A stretch of 64,000 bases of DNA from NCBI GenBank assembly GCA_019448385.1, contig JAGTXO010000009.1, forward strand, positions 1,143,715 to 1,207,714, written 5' to 3'. The DNA is from Diacronema lutheri (taxonomy: Eukaryota > Haptophyta > Pavlovophyceae > Pavlovales > Pavlovaceae). Within the stretch, counting starts at the first letter, position 1; each line of letters opens with the position of its first letter. Shown here in pieces: positions 9,695-18,632 of this stretch. The position numbers and the translations under genes were made by a program. The notes under the pieces are model-generated. The model had not been told where the DNA came from, did no database searches, and saw nothing but the letters and a program-made list of their open reading frames with translations.

Positions 9695-12600
9695 TCAGGG
9701 CGCGGGAGGCGGCGGCGGCGGCGGCAGTGGCGGAGGGGGCAACGGCTGCATGGCCGCCGCGCGGCGCGCGGCCGCACGCCCACTGCGCCCTGACCGATCG
9801 CCCAGGAGGGCCGACGCGGCCGCGGCCGCGGCGCTGATCGCCGCGCTCGCGCGGCGCGGCGGCGAGGCGGCGGGCGAGGTGGTGGGCGAGAGCGCGGCGG
9901 CGGACGCGCCGCAACTCGAGCGCTCTTCGCGCACGCCGGCGAGCTGCCGCATCGCCGCGCGCAGCGAGAAGGACGCGGCGCTCGGCTCGCTCGCCGGCCG
10001 TGCGGGCGAAGGCGCGCTCGGGCGGAGCGCGCCCGGGCGCGTCGGCCGGCGCGGGCGCGCGACCATCGCCGTGGAGAGCTCGGCAAGGCACTGGGACATG
10101 CGCGCGCGGAGCTGCTCGTTGAATTCGTCAAAGCCCATCGCCTTCTCGATCGCGTTGTAGATGAGCGTTCGGTCCGCCTCGACGGTCGCTTCGGCGCGGC
10201 GGGCGTCGATCGTCGTGAGCGAGCGCTCGACCTCGACATACTCAGAACGGAGGGCGCGGTAGAAGGCGACGGCCTCGGAGTAGCACATGGTGAGGCGCAC
10301 GTCGCACTTGGCCTGGAAGGCGTGCAGCAGCTCGAGGAGGCACCACATCCGCGTGAGGCACGCCGGCTGCCGCCACGGGTCGATCACGAGCGCAACAGCT
10401 CCCATTGACGTGAGGAGGCGTGGGATGTGCTGGATAGAGGACATGATGCGCGATTGCGGCACGGAGAAGATGTCGATCCAAAAATAGATCTCCGCCGCGG
10501 CGCTCGCCTGCTGCGCCGCGCCCGTCGAGCCGCCGAGCGACGCACGCCTCGCAAGCATTCGCGCGCCGTGCAGCACGCGCGCGGGCGGCGAGCCGCCGTC
10601 CCCGCCGCTGCACCGGCCGCCAAACGTGCACGAGCGCGAGAGCCGCGGTGGCGCGACGTTGGCCGACTCGGCCTCCGAGTCCTTAGACGCACGCCCCTCG
10701 CGCGAGCCCGCGAGGCTGCCCTCGCCGCCTGCGGCGTCCGTGCAGCCGCGGCAGTGGCACGCGTCGCCCCCGCCAGCGGCCGCCGAGGCCGCGCTGCCGC
10801 CGAACGCGGTGGCGCCGCGGCCGGACGACCTGGGCGGCGGCGAGCAGCTGCCCGACGAAAGGCACGACAGCGGCGGTGGCGCCGCTCCGCCACCGCCGCC
10901 GTCGGCGAGGTGCTCGAAGGGCTGCGCGCCGTGGCCGTCGCCCGACGGATCGACGTACTCGCCAAGCGCATCGACGAGGCGGAGGAAGCGCATCGACTGC
11001 GCGTGCGAGACGAAGACCGTCGCGATCCCGACGCCACGCCCGCGCAGCGACGCGTCCGCCTCGCGGCACGCGACGTACTCCTGCGCGACGAGCGAGAGCC
11101 CCGAGCGCGAGGTGAGCGCTGCGACCAGACGGCCCACGTCGCGCGTGAGCGCGTCGGCGCCGAGGTTGTGCTCGCGGATGAAGCGCAGGATGAACGCGAG
11201 CGAGACGCCGAGGAAGAGCTCGCGGTCCGGGCCGGACGAGACCGCGGCGGGCGCGCGCGCGCGCACGCGCGACGACGCCGTTGACGACGACGAGCCCGGC
11301 CCGCCCGTGCTGCCGCACGCGCGCGCCTTGGCGGCCGGCCGCCAGCCCGAGCGCTCGTCGCGCAGCGCCGCCTCGAGCGCGTTCGCCAGGCCGTCGAGCG
11401 AGAGGCGCTGCCCCCGCGAGCCCGACGGCGCGCCGACGCGCGAGCCGGCGCGCGAGTGCGTCGACGCGGAGGCCGTGCCGGACGCGGCCTTTGAAGGCCA
11501 CAGCGGCAGCCGCGAGCGGCCGGGCGAGGCGTGCGCGGCGTTGGCCACGCGTGTGAATCGGCTCGACGACGCGCCGACGCCTGGCGCCGCGCTGCCGCCG
11601 CCGCCGCGGCGCGCGAGCGGGGGCGAGCTGACGGTCCCAAGGACGGTGGTGGCGCGCCCGTCGGCCGCGTGGGCGCACGCGCCGCTGCCCAGCCCGCTCA
11701 TGGCGATCGTCCCGCCCTCGCACGGCTGCGAGTCTGCGCGCGCGCGCCGCTCGGCGCGCGGCGGCAGCGGCGGCAGCCCGGCCGCCGCCGCGCGCGCGTC
11801 CGTCGCGCGCCGCCCCGCAAGCACGTCCGCTGAGCCCGCGCGCGCGCGTAGGCCGAGCGGCGAACTGGCCGGCGAGCCCGCGCCCGCGCCGTGCGCGCTG
11901 TCGCGCAGCTCGAGCAGCCGCGGCACGGGGAGCGGCATCTCGCCGCGCTGTGCGTGCGTGCCGTCGACGGATGGCTGCGACGCACGCGCGTGCAGCTGCC
12001 GGCAGCGTAGCAAGCGCAGCGCCTCGACGGATGAGCAGCACGACCCGATGGAGACGGCGGCCGAGCCGGGCCCGCGCGCGGCGCGCGCGCCCGCTGCTCC
12101 GCTCGTCGCCGAGTCGGCGGCCGACGCGCCGCTCAGCGCGGACGCGGCCGACGCGCCGCCCGCCGACCGCGCCGAGACGCCGGACAGTCCGGAGAAGCTC
12201 GAGATGCCCGATGGGCCGGTCGCGCCCGTCCGCGCGCTCAGCACCGACGCGCCCGAGCCGATCGACGCCATCGACGAGCCGCCGCGCGAGAGCTGCCCCC
12301 AGACGGACGAGGACGCGGTCGAGCCGCCCGCCGGCGACTTGCCGCTCGCGCCCGCGCGCGCAGCCGAGCGCGCGCCGCCCGAGCGCGGCCACGCGCGGCG
12401 CGCGTGCGAGCCCACGGACGCGCCCGAGCGCGAGAGCGCGTCGACGAGCGGCGAGTGCTCGCCGTCGTCCGCCTCGTCGAGCGAGCGGTCCGGGGAGGCA
12501 TTCCGGCCGAGCGCACGCAGCGAGTTGCCGTCGCCGTCGCCGTCACCGTCGTCATCGCGATGCGCGCCTTCGCCTGACGCGCCGTGCGCGGCCGCGCGCG

Positions 12601-15600
12601 CGAGATACGCCTCGCACGCGCGCCGCGGCGCGCGCTGCGGCGTGACGGGCGCAAGCGCGGCCGCAGCGGTTGCGCGCGCCGCGCAGGCCGCGCCGTCGGT
12701 GGCAGGCGGCGAGGATGGCGGCGGCGGCGCGACCAGCCTTTTGACGCAACCCGCGCCCAGCGCGCGAACGTTGCTCCTGCGGTCGGAAGCGTCGATCTCG
12801 CCGTCGGCGCATAGCGGCGCCGCACGCCCCATATTCGGCTGCTCGCGCGCTCGCGCCGCCGCGTCGGCCGGCGGCGGCACGGGCCAGCGCTGCTGAGGCG
12901 GGTGGCGGAGCGCGCGCTCGGGCGACGCCAGGCCACGACGCGGCGCGCGGCGGTCGGGCGAGCCGGGGCGCGAGCGCAGCTCGGGCGAGCCGGGCGGCAG
13001 GTCGAGCAGCGCGCGACGGTCGGGCGAGCCGGCCGTCGGCGGCGCGTGCCTCTGCTGCTGCAGCGGCCGGCGTGACAACTCCGCTGCCGAGTCCACGCGC
13101 GAGGCGGCGGCGGCGGCGAAGCGCGGCGGCGAGTGCGGCAGCAGCCGAGGCGGAGAACTGAGCCGCCCATCGGCCGCAATGCCGAGCACCTCGACGCACG
13201 CGAGCGGCTGGCGCCCGCGCTCGCTCGCGCGCCGTGCGCCCACGCTCTCGCCTCGCGCGCGCCCGCGCGCGCTGCGCGGCGTGTCGGCGGCGGCGGACTG
13301 CGCGTCGGCCGAGTCGCCCGCCGCCAGCGCAGTGCGAGGATCGGCGCGCGCGGCGACTGGCCGTGCCCACCAGCGCGAAGCGACGCGCTTGGCGGCCGCT
13401 GTAATGCCGCGCCGCTGTTGCAGGCCACGCGCCGCACCCGCGCCGTCGGATGAAGCGACGGCGACGTCCGCGTCCGCGTCCTCGGCTACGTCCACGCCGG
13501 CGTCCACGCTGACACACGCGAACACGCCGGCGTCCACTTTGACACACGCGAATGGCTCGGCCGGCGTGGGCGACGAGCGTGACGTGCCGAGCGAGCACGC
13601 AGGCGTGCACGGCGAGAGCGCGTGCACGCTGTCGTCGACCGAGCGCGCGCCCGCCAACGCGCGCGGCGCTTCCCCGCACGCCGCGGCCGCGGCCGCGGCG
13701 AGGACGCTGCTCGCCGGCGCGGCGACGCGCGCGCCTGGCTGCGCGGCCGCCATGCTGTCCGCGCGCGCGGCGCTTGGCGCGTCCGCTCCGCGCGCGGGCG
13801 GACGGCAGCAGCAGCAGCAGCCAACCGACGGGCCGGCACCGTCCTGAGCCGCGCGCGCGTCCGAGTGCGCGCGTACGTCACCGTCGACGGACCCACCCGC
13901 GGATGAAGCGCACGCGGGCACGACGGCATCGCAGGCGCCGCCTTCCGCGCTTTTGCCCGCGTGCGGCTGCGCGCGCGCAGCGGCGAGGCGCGCCCCATGC
14001 CGCCGTTCGCGCGGCCGAGCTCGCGCGTTCGCGTCCGCCGCGTCGGCGTCGGCGTGCGCGCAGCCGCGCGCCGGCGCGACGCGGTCGTTGGCGTTGACGT
14101 CCGCGCACCAACCCGCGCACGGCCGCGCGCGCGCGGGCGACGGCCCGTGCCGCGGCGCATCGAGGTGCGGGTGCAGCGGTGACTTGAAAGGCCGCACGAC
14201 GCTCGGCGACTCGCCCGACGCGCGCGCGCTGACCGCGCGCGCGCTAAGGCGCTGCGGCGTCCAGCATGGCGGCGGCCGCGCGCCGGCGACGGGCGAGTCG
14301 CCGCTCTCGCGCCCGCCACTCGCCGCGCGCGGTGCGTCAGCCGCCGCGGCGACGGCCGCCGCGGCCGCCGCCGCGGTCGCCGCGGCGGGTGCGCCGGGGA
14401 GGACGCGCCCACCGTTGCCGCCCGCGCCCACCGGGCGGAATGACAGCGGCGACGGCTGGCGCGGCATCGCAAAGTGCAGCTGCGCCGCCGTGAGCGGCGC
14501 GGCGAGCGCCGACGGGCGCGGGTCGGCGCGCGCGCCACCGTGCGCCGCGTGCGCGCACGACGTGGGCGCGGCAGTGGCGGCCGTGCAGCCGCTGCAGCTC
14601 GCGCTGTGCGCCGGGCCCTCGCTCGCCGCCTCGACGAGCGCGTCGTCTGCCGCCGGCGCGCGCCGAGAGGGCGGCGGCGGTGGCGGCGGCGGCAGCGGCG
14701 GCGACGCGCCGGGCGGCGGCGGCGGCTTGCGCCCGCACGCGTCGCGCGCACGTCGCCAAGAGATGGGCGACAAGGGCATCGTCGCGACCGCGGCGACGAT
14801 GCTCGCGACCGTAGACGGCGCGCCGTGCGCACGCGCCCCAGGCGAGCGGCGCGCGCCCGACGCGGCGGACGTAGCGGCGGACGTAACGTCGGAAGCCGCG
14901 CCGGACGCGCTCGCGTCCGACGCACAGCGCTCGTCGCATCCGCCGGACGCCCGCCCGCGCGCGCGGCCAGCATGGCGACGGGCGCGCGCAGCGGCGGCGG
15001 CCGGCTCGGGACCGGCGTGCGCGCCAGCCGCGCCCGCCTCCGCCACGTCGAGCGCGTCGACGCTCCGCGGGCCGCGCGCGCGCGGCGCGCGCCGGCGCGG
15101 CTCGCGCGCGCCGCCCGCGTGCGACGTTGCGACCGATCCGCCGCTGTTCGAGCTCGGCCGTTTGGACGGGCCGGAGAAGAGGCCGGCGACTAGCACGCCG
15201 CCGCGCACGCCGTCGCTCGCACCGAACGGGTCGACGAACCCCTCGCGCGCCGAGCCGTCCACCGAGCCGCCGGCCGCTGAGGAGTCGGCGCCCTCGTCGT
15301 GTGAGGCGGTGCGCGAGCGCCTGCGCACGTTACACGCCGAGAGCGCGGCGAGGGCGGCGAGGATGGCGAGGCGCGAGAGGCCCTCCATCGGGCCAATTGG
15401 CGTGCGGTGCGCGCCCGGCCAGAACACGCCCACCTTGGCGCCCGACGAGAGCTTCATCAGGAAGAGCGCGCACGTGGCGACGCCGAGCGCGAGCGGCGGC
15501 GCGTCGAGCAGCGCGGGCGCGGCGCACAGCACGGCGGCGCAGCCGGCGTACGCGGCGGTGGAGGCGGCGGCAATGAGGGTGCGTCGGCCGACCGACTCGA

Positions 15601-16912
15601 TGAAGCGCACGTCCACCAGCCCCGCGCGTTCCGCCGGCCGCCGGCGGACGCGCGCGAGCGCGCACGCCGCGCCGACCGACAGGAGCGCAGGCGGCACCAC
15701 GGCGAACGCCATGTGCAGCGCAAGCTGCGCGCGCGGCGGCTCGGCGTCGGAGGGCGCACGCCACGCGCGCGCGGAGAGGAGCGCGAGCAATCCGAGCTCG
15801 ACGAGCAGCGTCGCACCCGCCACGCGTTGCGCGCCGCGCGAGAGGAGCACCGACGCGATGCCCGAGTGCAACCCAACAGCGAGGAGGTAGAGGACCAGCA
15901 CGAGGAGCGACAGGTTGGAGAGCGGCAGGCTCGCCGAGAGGAGGAGGCGCGAAAGCGGGACGGGCAGCGAGGCGTGCGGGCTGAGCGGGCAATCGATCAG
16001 CCACGCCAGCCGCAGCAGCGCGAGCCCGCCCTCCGTCGCCATCACGAGCTGCGGCACTGTCGACCCCGCACGCCCGTCGAGCCGCACAAAGCCGACGAAC
16101 CGCACGGCCGCCTGCTCAAAGTCGTGCCAGAAGGCGAGGGCAAACACGAGGCGGAGCACTTCGCCCAGCCTGCGCCATGCGCACACCCAGGCGTTCGGCG
16201 CGCCGCCCATCGCCGCACCGAGCAGCGCGGCGCGCGCCGGCGCGCCGGCGCGCGCGCCAAGCGCGCCGAGCGCGCCGAGCAGCGGCGCAACGCGCGCGTC
16301 GAGTGCCTCGAGGACGGGAATGCGCAGGTCGAGGTGGAGGTCGGCGCGCGCGCTCCACTCGAAGACCGTCCGCCCCGCCACCGAGCCGTCGCGTAGCAGC
16401 CGGCTGTCCGTGACGATGACGGCGGCCGCGCCCGCGCGCGCGAGCGGCGGCGCAAACGACGCAAGGCCGACGCGACAGCCGCACGGCGCGAGCGCGCGCA
16501 GATCGACAAGCGCAATGGCGCCGTCGAGCAATGGTCCCACGTACATTTGCGCGCATCCCACGCACGCCCAGTCCGCCGCCGACGCGAGCGCGAGCGGAGC
16601 GCCGGCCGCGAGCGCGAGCGCGCCCTTGCCCGCGCGCGCGCGCGGCGTGCCGTCGGCGCGGAGGTAGGGATGCGCGTCAAACGAGGCGCCGGCAGCGACG
16701 CCCTCGGTCTCAAGCGCGTTGTTTACCAGCACGACGCTCTCTCCGCGTGCGGCGCGCGTGTCGAGCGCAAGCGCGAGCGCGACCAGCGCGCGGTGCCTCG
16801 CCAGTTTGAATGCGTGCTTGCGCGCCTTTAGACAACCTGCTGCAGCTGCTCTGTGCGAGGCTTCCACGGTAAAGAGCCGGCGGCACCGTTCCACCTCGCT
16901 TCTCATAAACAT
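9695..16912 (-). CDS. Very large PA-like / multi-TM protein with C-terminal TIR-like domain
   Basis: The frame is open from ATG at 16912 (MFMRSEVERCRRLF; second Met at 16906) to TGA at 9695, about 2,405 residues if unspliced. Residues about 130-190 (GAIALVDLRALAPCGCRVGLASFAPPLARAGAAAVIVTDS) resemble a protease-associated (PA) domain. Six or seven hydrophobic helices follow at about residues 310-560. Next come about 1,300 residues of Ser/Ala/Arg-rich disordered sequence. The C-terminal part has TVFVSHAQSMRFLRLVDAL (about residue 1967), YFWIDIFSVPQ (about 2140) and LTRMWCLLELLHAF (about 2197), a TIR-like pattern seen in many algal proteins. A membrane sensor or adaptor role is only inference. 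In-frame introns inside the low-complexity part cannot be excluded. The start lies only 44 bp from the divergent GGH-like gene. Confidence 0.7.
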   Translation of the reverse strand: MFMRSEVERCRRLFTVEASHRAAAAGCLKARKHAFKLARHRALVALALALDTRAARGESVVLVNNALETEGVAAGASFDAHPYLRADGTPRARAGKGALALAAGAPLALASAADWACVGCAQMYVGPLLDGAIALVDLRALAPCGCRVGLASFAPPLARAGAAAVIVTDSRLLRDGSVAGRTVFEWSARADLHLDLRIPVLEALDARVAPLLGALGALGARAGAPARAALLGAAMGGAPNAWVCAWRRLGEVLRLVFALAFWHDFEQAAVRFVGFVRLDGRAGSTVPQLVMATEGGLALLRLAWLIDCPLSPHASLPVPLSRLLLSASLPLSNLSLLVLVLYLLAVGLHSGIASVLLSRGAQRVAGATLLVELGLLALLSARAWRAPSDAEPPRAQLALHMAFAVVPPALLSVGAACALARVRRRPAERAGLVDVRFIESVGRRTLIAAASTAAYAGCAAVLCAAPALLDAPPLALGVATCALFLMKLSSGAKVGVFWPGAHRTPIGPMEGLSRLAILAALAALSACNVRRRSRTASHDEGADSSAAGGSVDGSAREGFVDPFGASDGVRGGVLVAGLFSGPSKRPSSNSGGSVATSHAGGAREPRRRAPRARGPRSVDALDVAEAGAAGAHAGPEPAAAAARARRHAGRARGRASGGCDERCASDASASGAASDVTSAATSAASGARRSPGARAHGAPSTVASIVAAVATMPLSPISWRRARDACGRKPPPPPGASPPLPPPPPPPPSRRAPAADDALVEAASEGPAHSASCSGCTAATAAPTSCAHAAHGGARADPRPSALAAPLTAAQLHFAMPRQPSPLSFRPVGAGGNGGRVLPGAPAAATAAAAAAAVAAAADAPRAASGGRESGDSPVAGARPPPCWTPQRLSARAVSARASGESPSVVRPFKSPLHPHLDAPRHGPSPARARPCAGWCADVNANDRVAPARGCAHADADAADANARARPRERRHGARLAAARAQPHAGKSAEGGACDAVVPACASSAGGSVDGDVRAHSDARAAQDGAGPSVGCCCCCRPPARGADAPSAARADSMAAAQPGARVAAPASSVLAAAAAAACGEAPRALAGARSVDDSVHALSPCTPACSLGTSRSSPTPAEPFACVKVDAGVFACVSVDAGVDVAEDADADVAVASSDGAGAARGLQQRRGITAAAKRVASRWWARPVAARADPRTALAAGDSADAQSAAADTPRSARGRARGESVGARRASERGRQPLACVEVLGIAADGRLSSPPRLLPHSPPRFAAAAASRVDSAAELSRRPLQQQRHAPPTAGSPDRRALLDLPPGSPELRSRPGSPDRRAPRRGLASPERALRHPPQQRWPVPPPADAAARAREQPNMGRAAPLCADGEIDASDRRSNVRALGAGCVKRLVAPPPPSSPPATDGAACAARATAAAALAPVTPQRAPRRACEAYLARAAAHGASGEGAHRDDDGDGDGDGNSLRALGRNASPDRSLDEADDGEHSPLVDALSRSGASVGSHARRAWPRSGGARSAARAGASGKSPAGGSTASSSVWGQLSRGGSSMASIGSGASVLSARTGATGPSGISSFSGLSGVSARSAGGASAASALSGASAADSATSGAAGARAARGPGSAAVSIGSCCSSVEALRLLRCRQLHARASQPSVDGTHAQRGEMPLPVPRLLELRDSAHGAGAGSPASSPLGLRARAGSADVLAGRRATDARAAAAGLPPLPPRAERRARADSQPCEGGTIAMSGLGSGACAHAADGRATTVLGTVSSPPLARRGGGGSAAPGVGASSSRFTRVANAAHASPGRSRLPLWPSKAASGTASASTHSRAGSRVGAPSGSRGQRLSLDGLANALEAALRDERSGWRPAAKARACGSTGGPGSSSSTASSRVRARAPAAVSSGPDRELFLGVSLAFILRFIREHNLGADALTRDVGRLVAALTSRSGLSLVAQEYVACREADASLRGRGVGIATVFVSHAQSMRFLRLVDALGEYVDPSGDGHGAQPFEHLADGGGGGAAPPPLSCLSSGSCSPPPRSSGRGATAFGGSAASAAAGGGDACHCRGCTDAAGGEGSLAGSREGRASKDSEAESANVAPPRLSRSCTFGGRCSGGDGGSPPARVLHGARMLARRASLGGSTGAAQQASAAAEIYFWIDIFSVPQSRIMSSIQHIPRLLTSMGAVALVIDPWRQPACLTRMWCLLELLHAFQAKCDVRLTMCYSEAVAFYRALRSEYVEVERSLTTIDARRAEATVEADRTLIYNAIEKAMGFDEFNEQLRARMSQCLAELSTAMVARPRRPTRPGALRPSAPSPARPASEPSAASFSLRAAMRQLAGVREERSSCGASAAALSPTTSPAASPPRRASAAISAAAAAASALLGDRSGRSGRAAARRAAAMQPLPPPPLPPPPPPPAP

Positions 16913-16956
16913 GTTTTGAATACTGAGACTTTCGACAGGCACCCTTGTCCGGAGCG
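16913..16956. promoter_or_regulatory. 44-bp divergent spacer
   Basis: This is the whole distance between the start codons of the PA/TM/TIR-like gene (-) and the gamma-glutamyl hydrolase-like gene (+). It is AT-richer than its surroundings (TTTTGAATACTGAGACTTTC). Either the 5' UTRs overlap, or the true start of one gene lies further in. Confidence 0.35.
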
Positions 16957-18097
16957 ATGCGCGGGCTCGCACCCCTGCTGCTGCTCGGCGCGCCGGCAGG
17001 CGCGGCGCCGGCGCCGCCGGCGCCGCGGCCGGTGATCGCGGTGTTCACGCAGGACACGCGCACGCTGCCCGGCGCGCCCGCCGATCCGGCTGAGCTCCTC
17101 GCCGCCTCGTACGTCAAGTGGGTCGAGCAGGAGGGCGCGCGCGTCGTCCCTGTCCGGCGCGCGGACGGGCGCGCGCGCGTCGAGCGAATCGTGTCGCGCG
17201 CGGACGGGCTGCTCTTCCCAGGCGGTGATGGGGACGTTCGTTCCCGCTTCGGCGCGCCACGCCTGGCGCCTCGCCCTCGCCGCCAACGCCGCCGGCGTGC
17301 CGCTGCCCGTGTGGGGCACGTGCCTCGGCTTCGAGTGGATCGTGCAGCTCGCGGCGGCCGACGACGGCGTGATCGGGACGGGGCTGGACGCGGAGAACAT
17401 CTCGTTGCCGCTCGCGCTCCGCCCCGCCGCCGACACCTCGCGCCTCCTCGGTGGCGCCGCCAACGCGCGCCTGCGCGCCGCACTTGGCGCGCGACCGCTC
17501 ACGATGAACAACCACGAGCGCGGCATCACACCGGAGGCCTTCGACGCGCACCCGGCGCTCGGCCGCGCACTGCGCGTGCTTTCGACATCGACCGACCGCC
17601 GCGGCACCGCCTTCGTCTCGACGCTCGAGGGCGTCGGCTTGCCCGTCTTCGCGACGCAGTGGCATCCCGAGAAGGCGCAGTTCGAGTGGGGCTGGCGAGA
17701 CGGCGCGCCGTACGAGGCGATCGACCACTCGGCCGAGGCGGTGGGCGTGTCGCAACACTTTGCGCGCGTCTTCATGGCGCACGCGCGCGCCGCCGCCGAC
17801 GCCGCCCGCGCCGCCGGCCGCGCCGAGCCGCCCGACGACTGGGCCTCCGAGCTGGTGTGGAATTTTCCGCTCTCGCTGCGCGCGGGGCCGGCGTTCGTGC
17901 AAGTGTACTGCGTGCACGCGCTCGCGGACGGTGCGGAAGATGCGGCCGGGTCGCTCGTTGCGCACGCCGCCGCCGGCGCGCGCGCCAATGCCACGAGCGC
18001 GCCGGGCGCGCTCGCGTCGCGCGCGTGCTCGGCCGCGCAGCTGCGCCAGCTCGCGACGCGCCGCCGGCCCGAGCCGCGCGCCGCGGCGGCGGCGTGA
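16957..18097 (+). CDS. GGH: Gamma-glutamyl hydrolase (folate polyglutamate hydrolase, class I GATase-like) with an internal frame break
   Basis: GGH trims poly-gamma-glutamate from folates in vacuole/lysosome or secreted form. MRGLAPLLLLGAPAGAA is a signal peptide. The body has RPVIAVFTQDTR, GLLFPGG, PVWGTCLGFE with the catalytic Cys, TMNNHERGITPEAF and FATQWHPEKAQFEW with the catalytic His, all in family order. The frame changes by one base at about 17222: GLLFPGG is in frame 1, whereas everything from TFVPASARHAWRLALAANAAG to the stop is in frame 2. The interval up to GTCLGFE contains no AG dinucleotide, so an intron cannot explain the shift. It is either a one-base sequence error or a real lesion. 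The C-terminal 60 residues are Ala/Arg-rich. Confidence 0.8.
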
Positions 18098-18632
18098 GCC
18101 GCGCGTTGCGCGCGCGGCGCTTTCAGATGCAATAGATGCGCGCTTGGAGCTTGTATAGGCACCGCGGCGCGCGTAACGGCCAGGGTGAAAGGAGGGGGGC
18201 AGAGGCCGTAGGGTCAGGCGTCTGGTCCGCACTCTGCATGCGCGCGCAATGAGCCGCTCGCCAGCGGCGGGCGATAGGCCGGCGCGTGCGGCGCGCGCGG
18301 CACGAGCGCCAGAGGCCGTGTCCCTCGCGGAGCCGCCGCGCGCGGGCTGCGGCGTAGCGCGGCGCCGGCGGACTGCGCCCGGGGCCCCGGGCGCGCGCGG
18401 CGGCGACGACGGCTCGTGCGCGGCGGCGTGCTCACGCGCGCGCAAAATGCGGCGACTCGGGCAATGTCGCCGGAATTTGGCGCGCCACGGCCGCGTCGTG
18501 CGGCGGCCGCGGCCGGGAAATCTTCGGCTGCGAACCCGGCGCGCATCGGCCCACCGTCAGTCCGTCACCGAGTTGCCAGCCTCCAAAATCGACCGTTTCA
18601 GCGCGCGCGAATCTCGCGCGAAGTCGCGCGCG
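18098..18632. other. 535-bp interval without a supported gene
   Basis: GC-rich sequence between the end of the GGH-like gene and the PDS start. The PDS frame is open upstream to 18249, but the translation is Arg/Ala-rich and lacks a signal sequence. I read it as 3' UTR plus the PDS promoter and 5' UTR. Confidence 0.5.
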
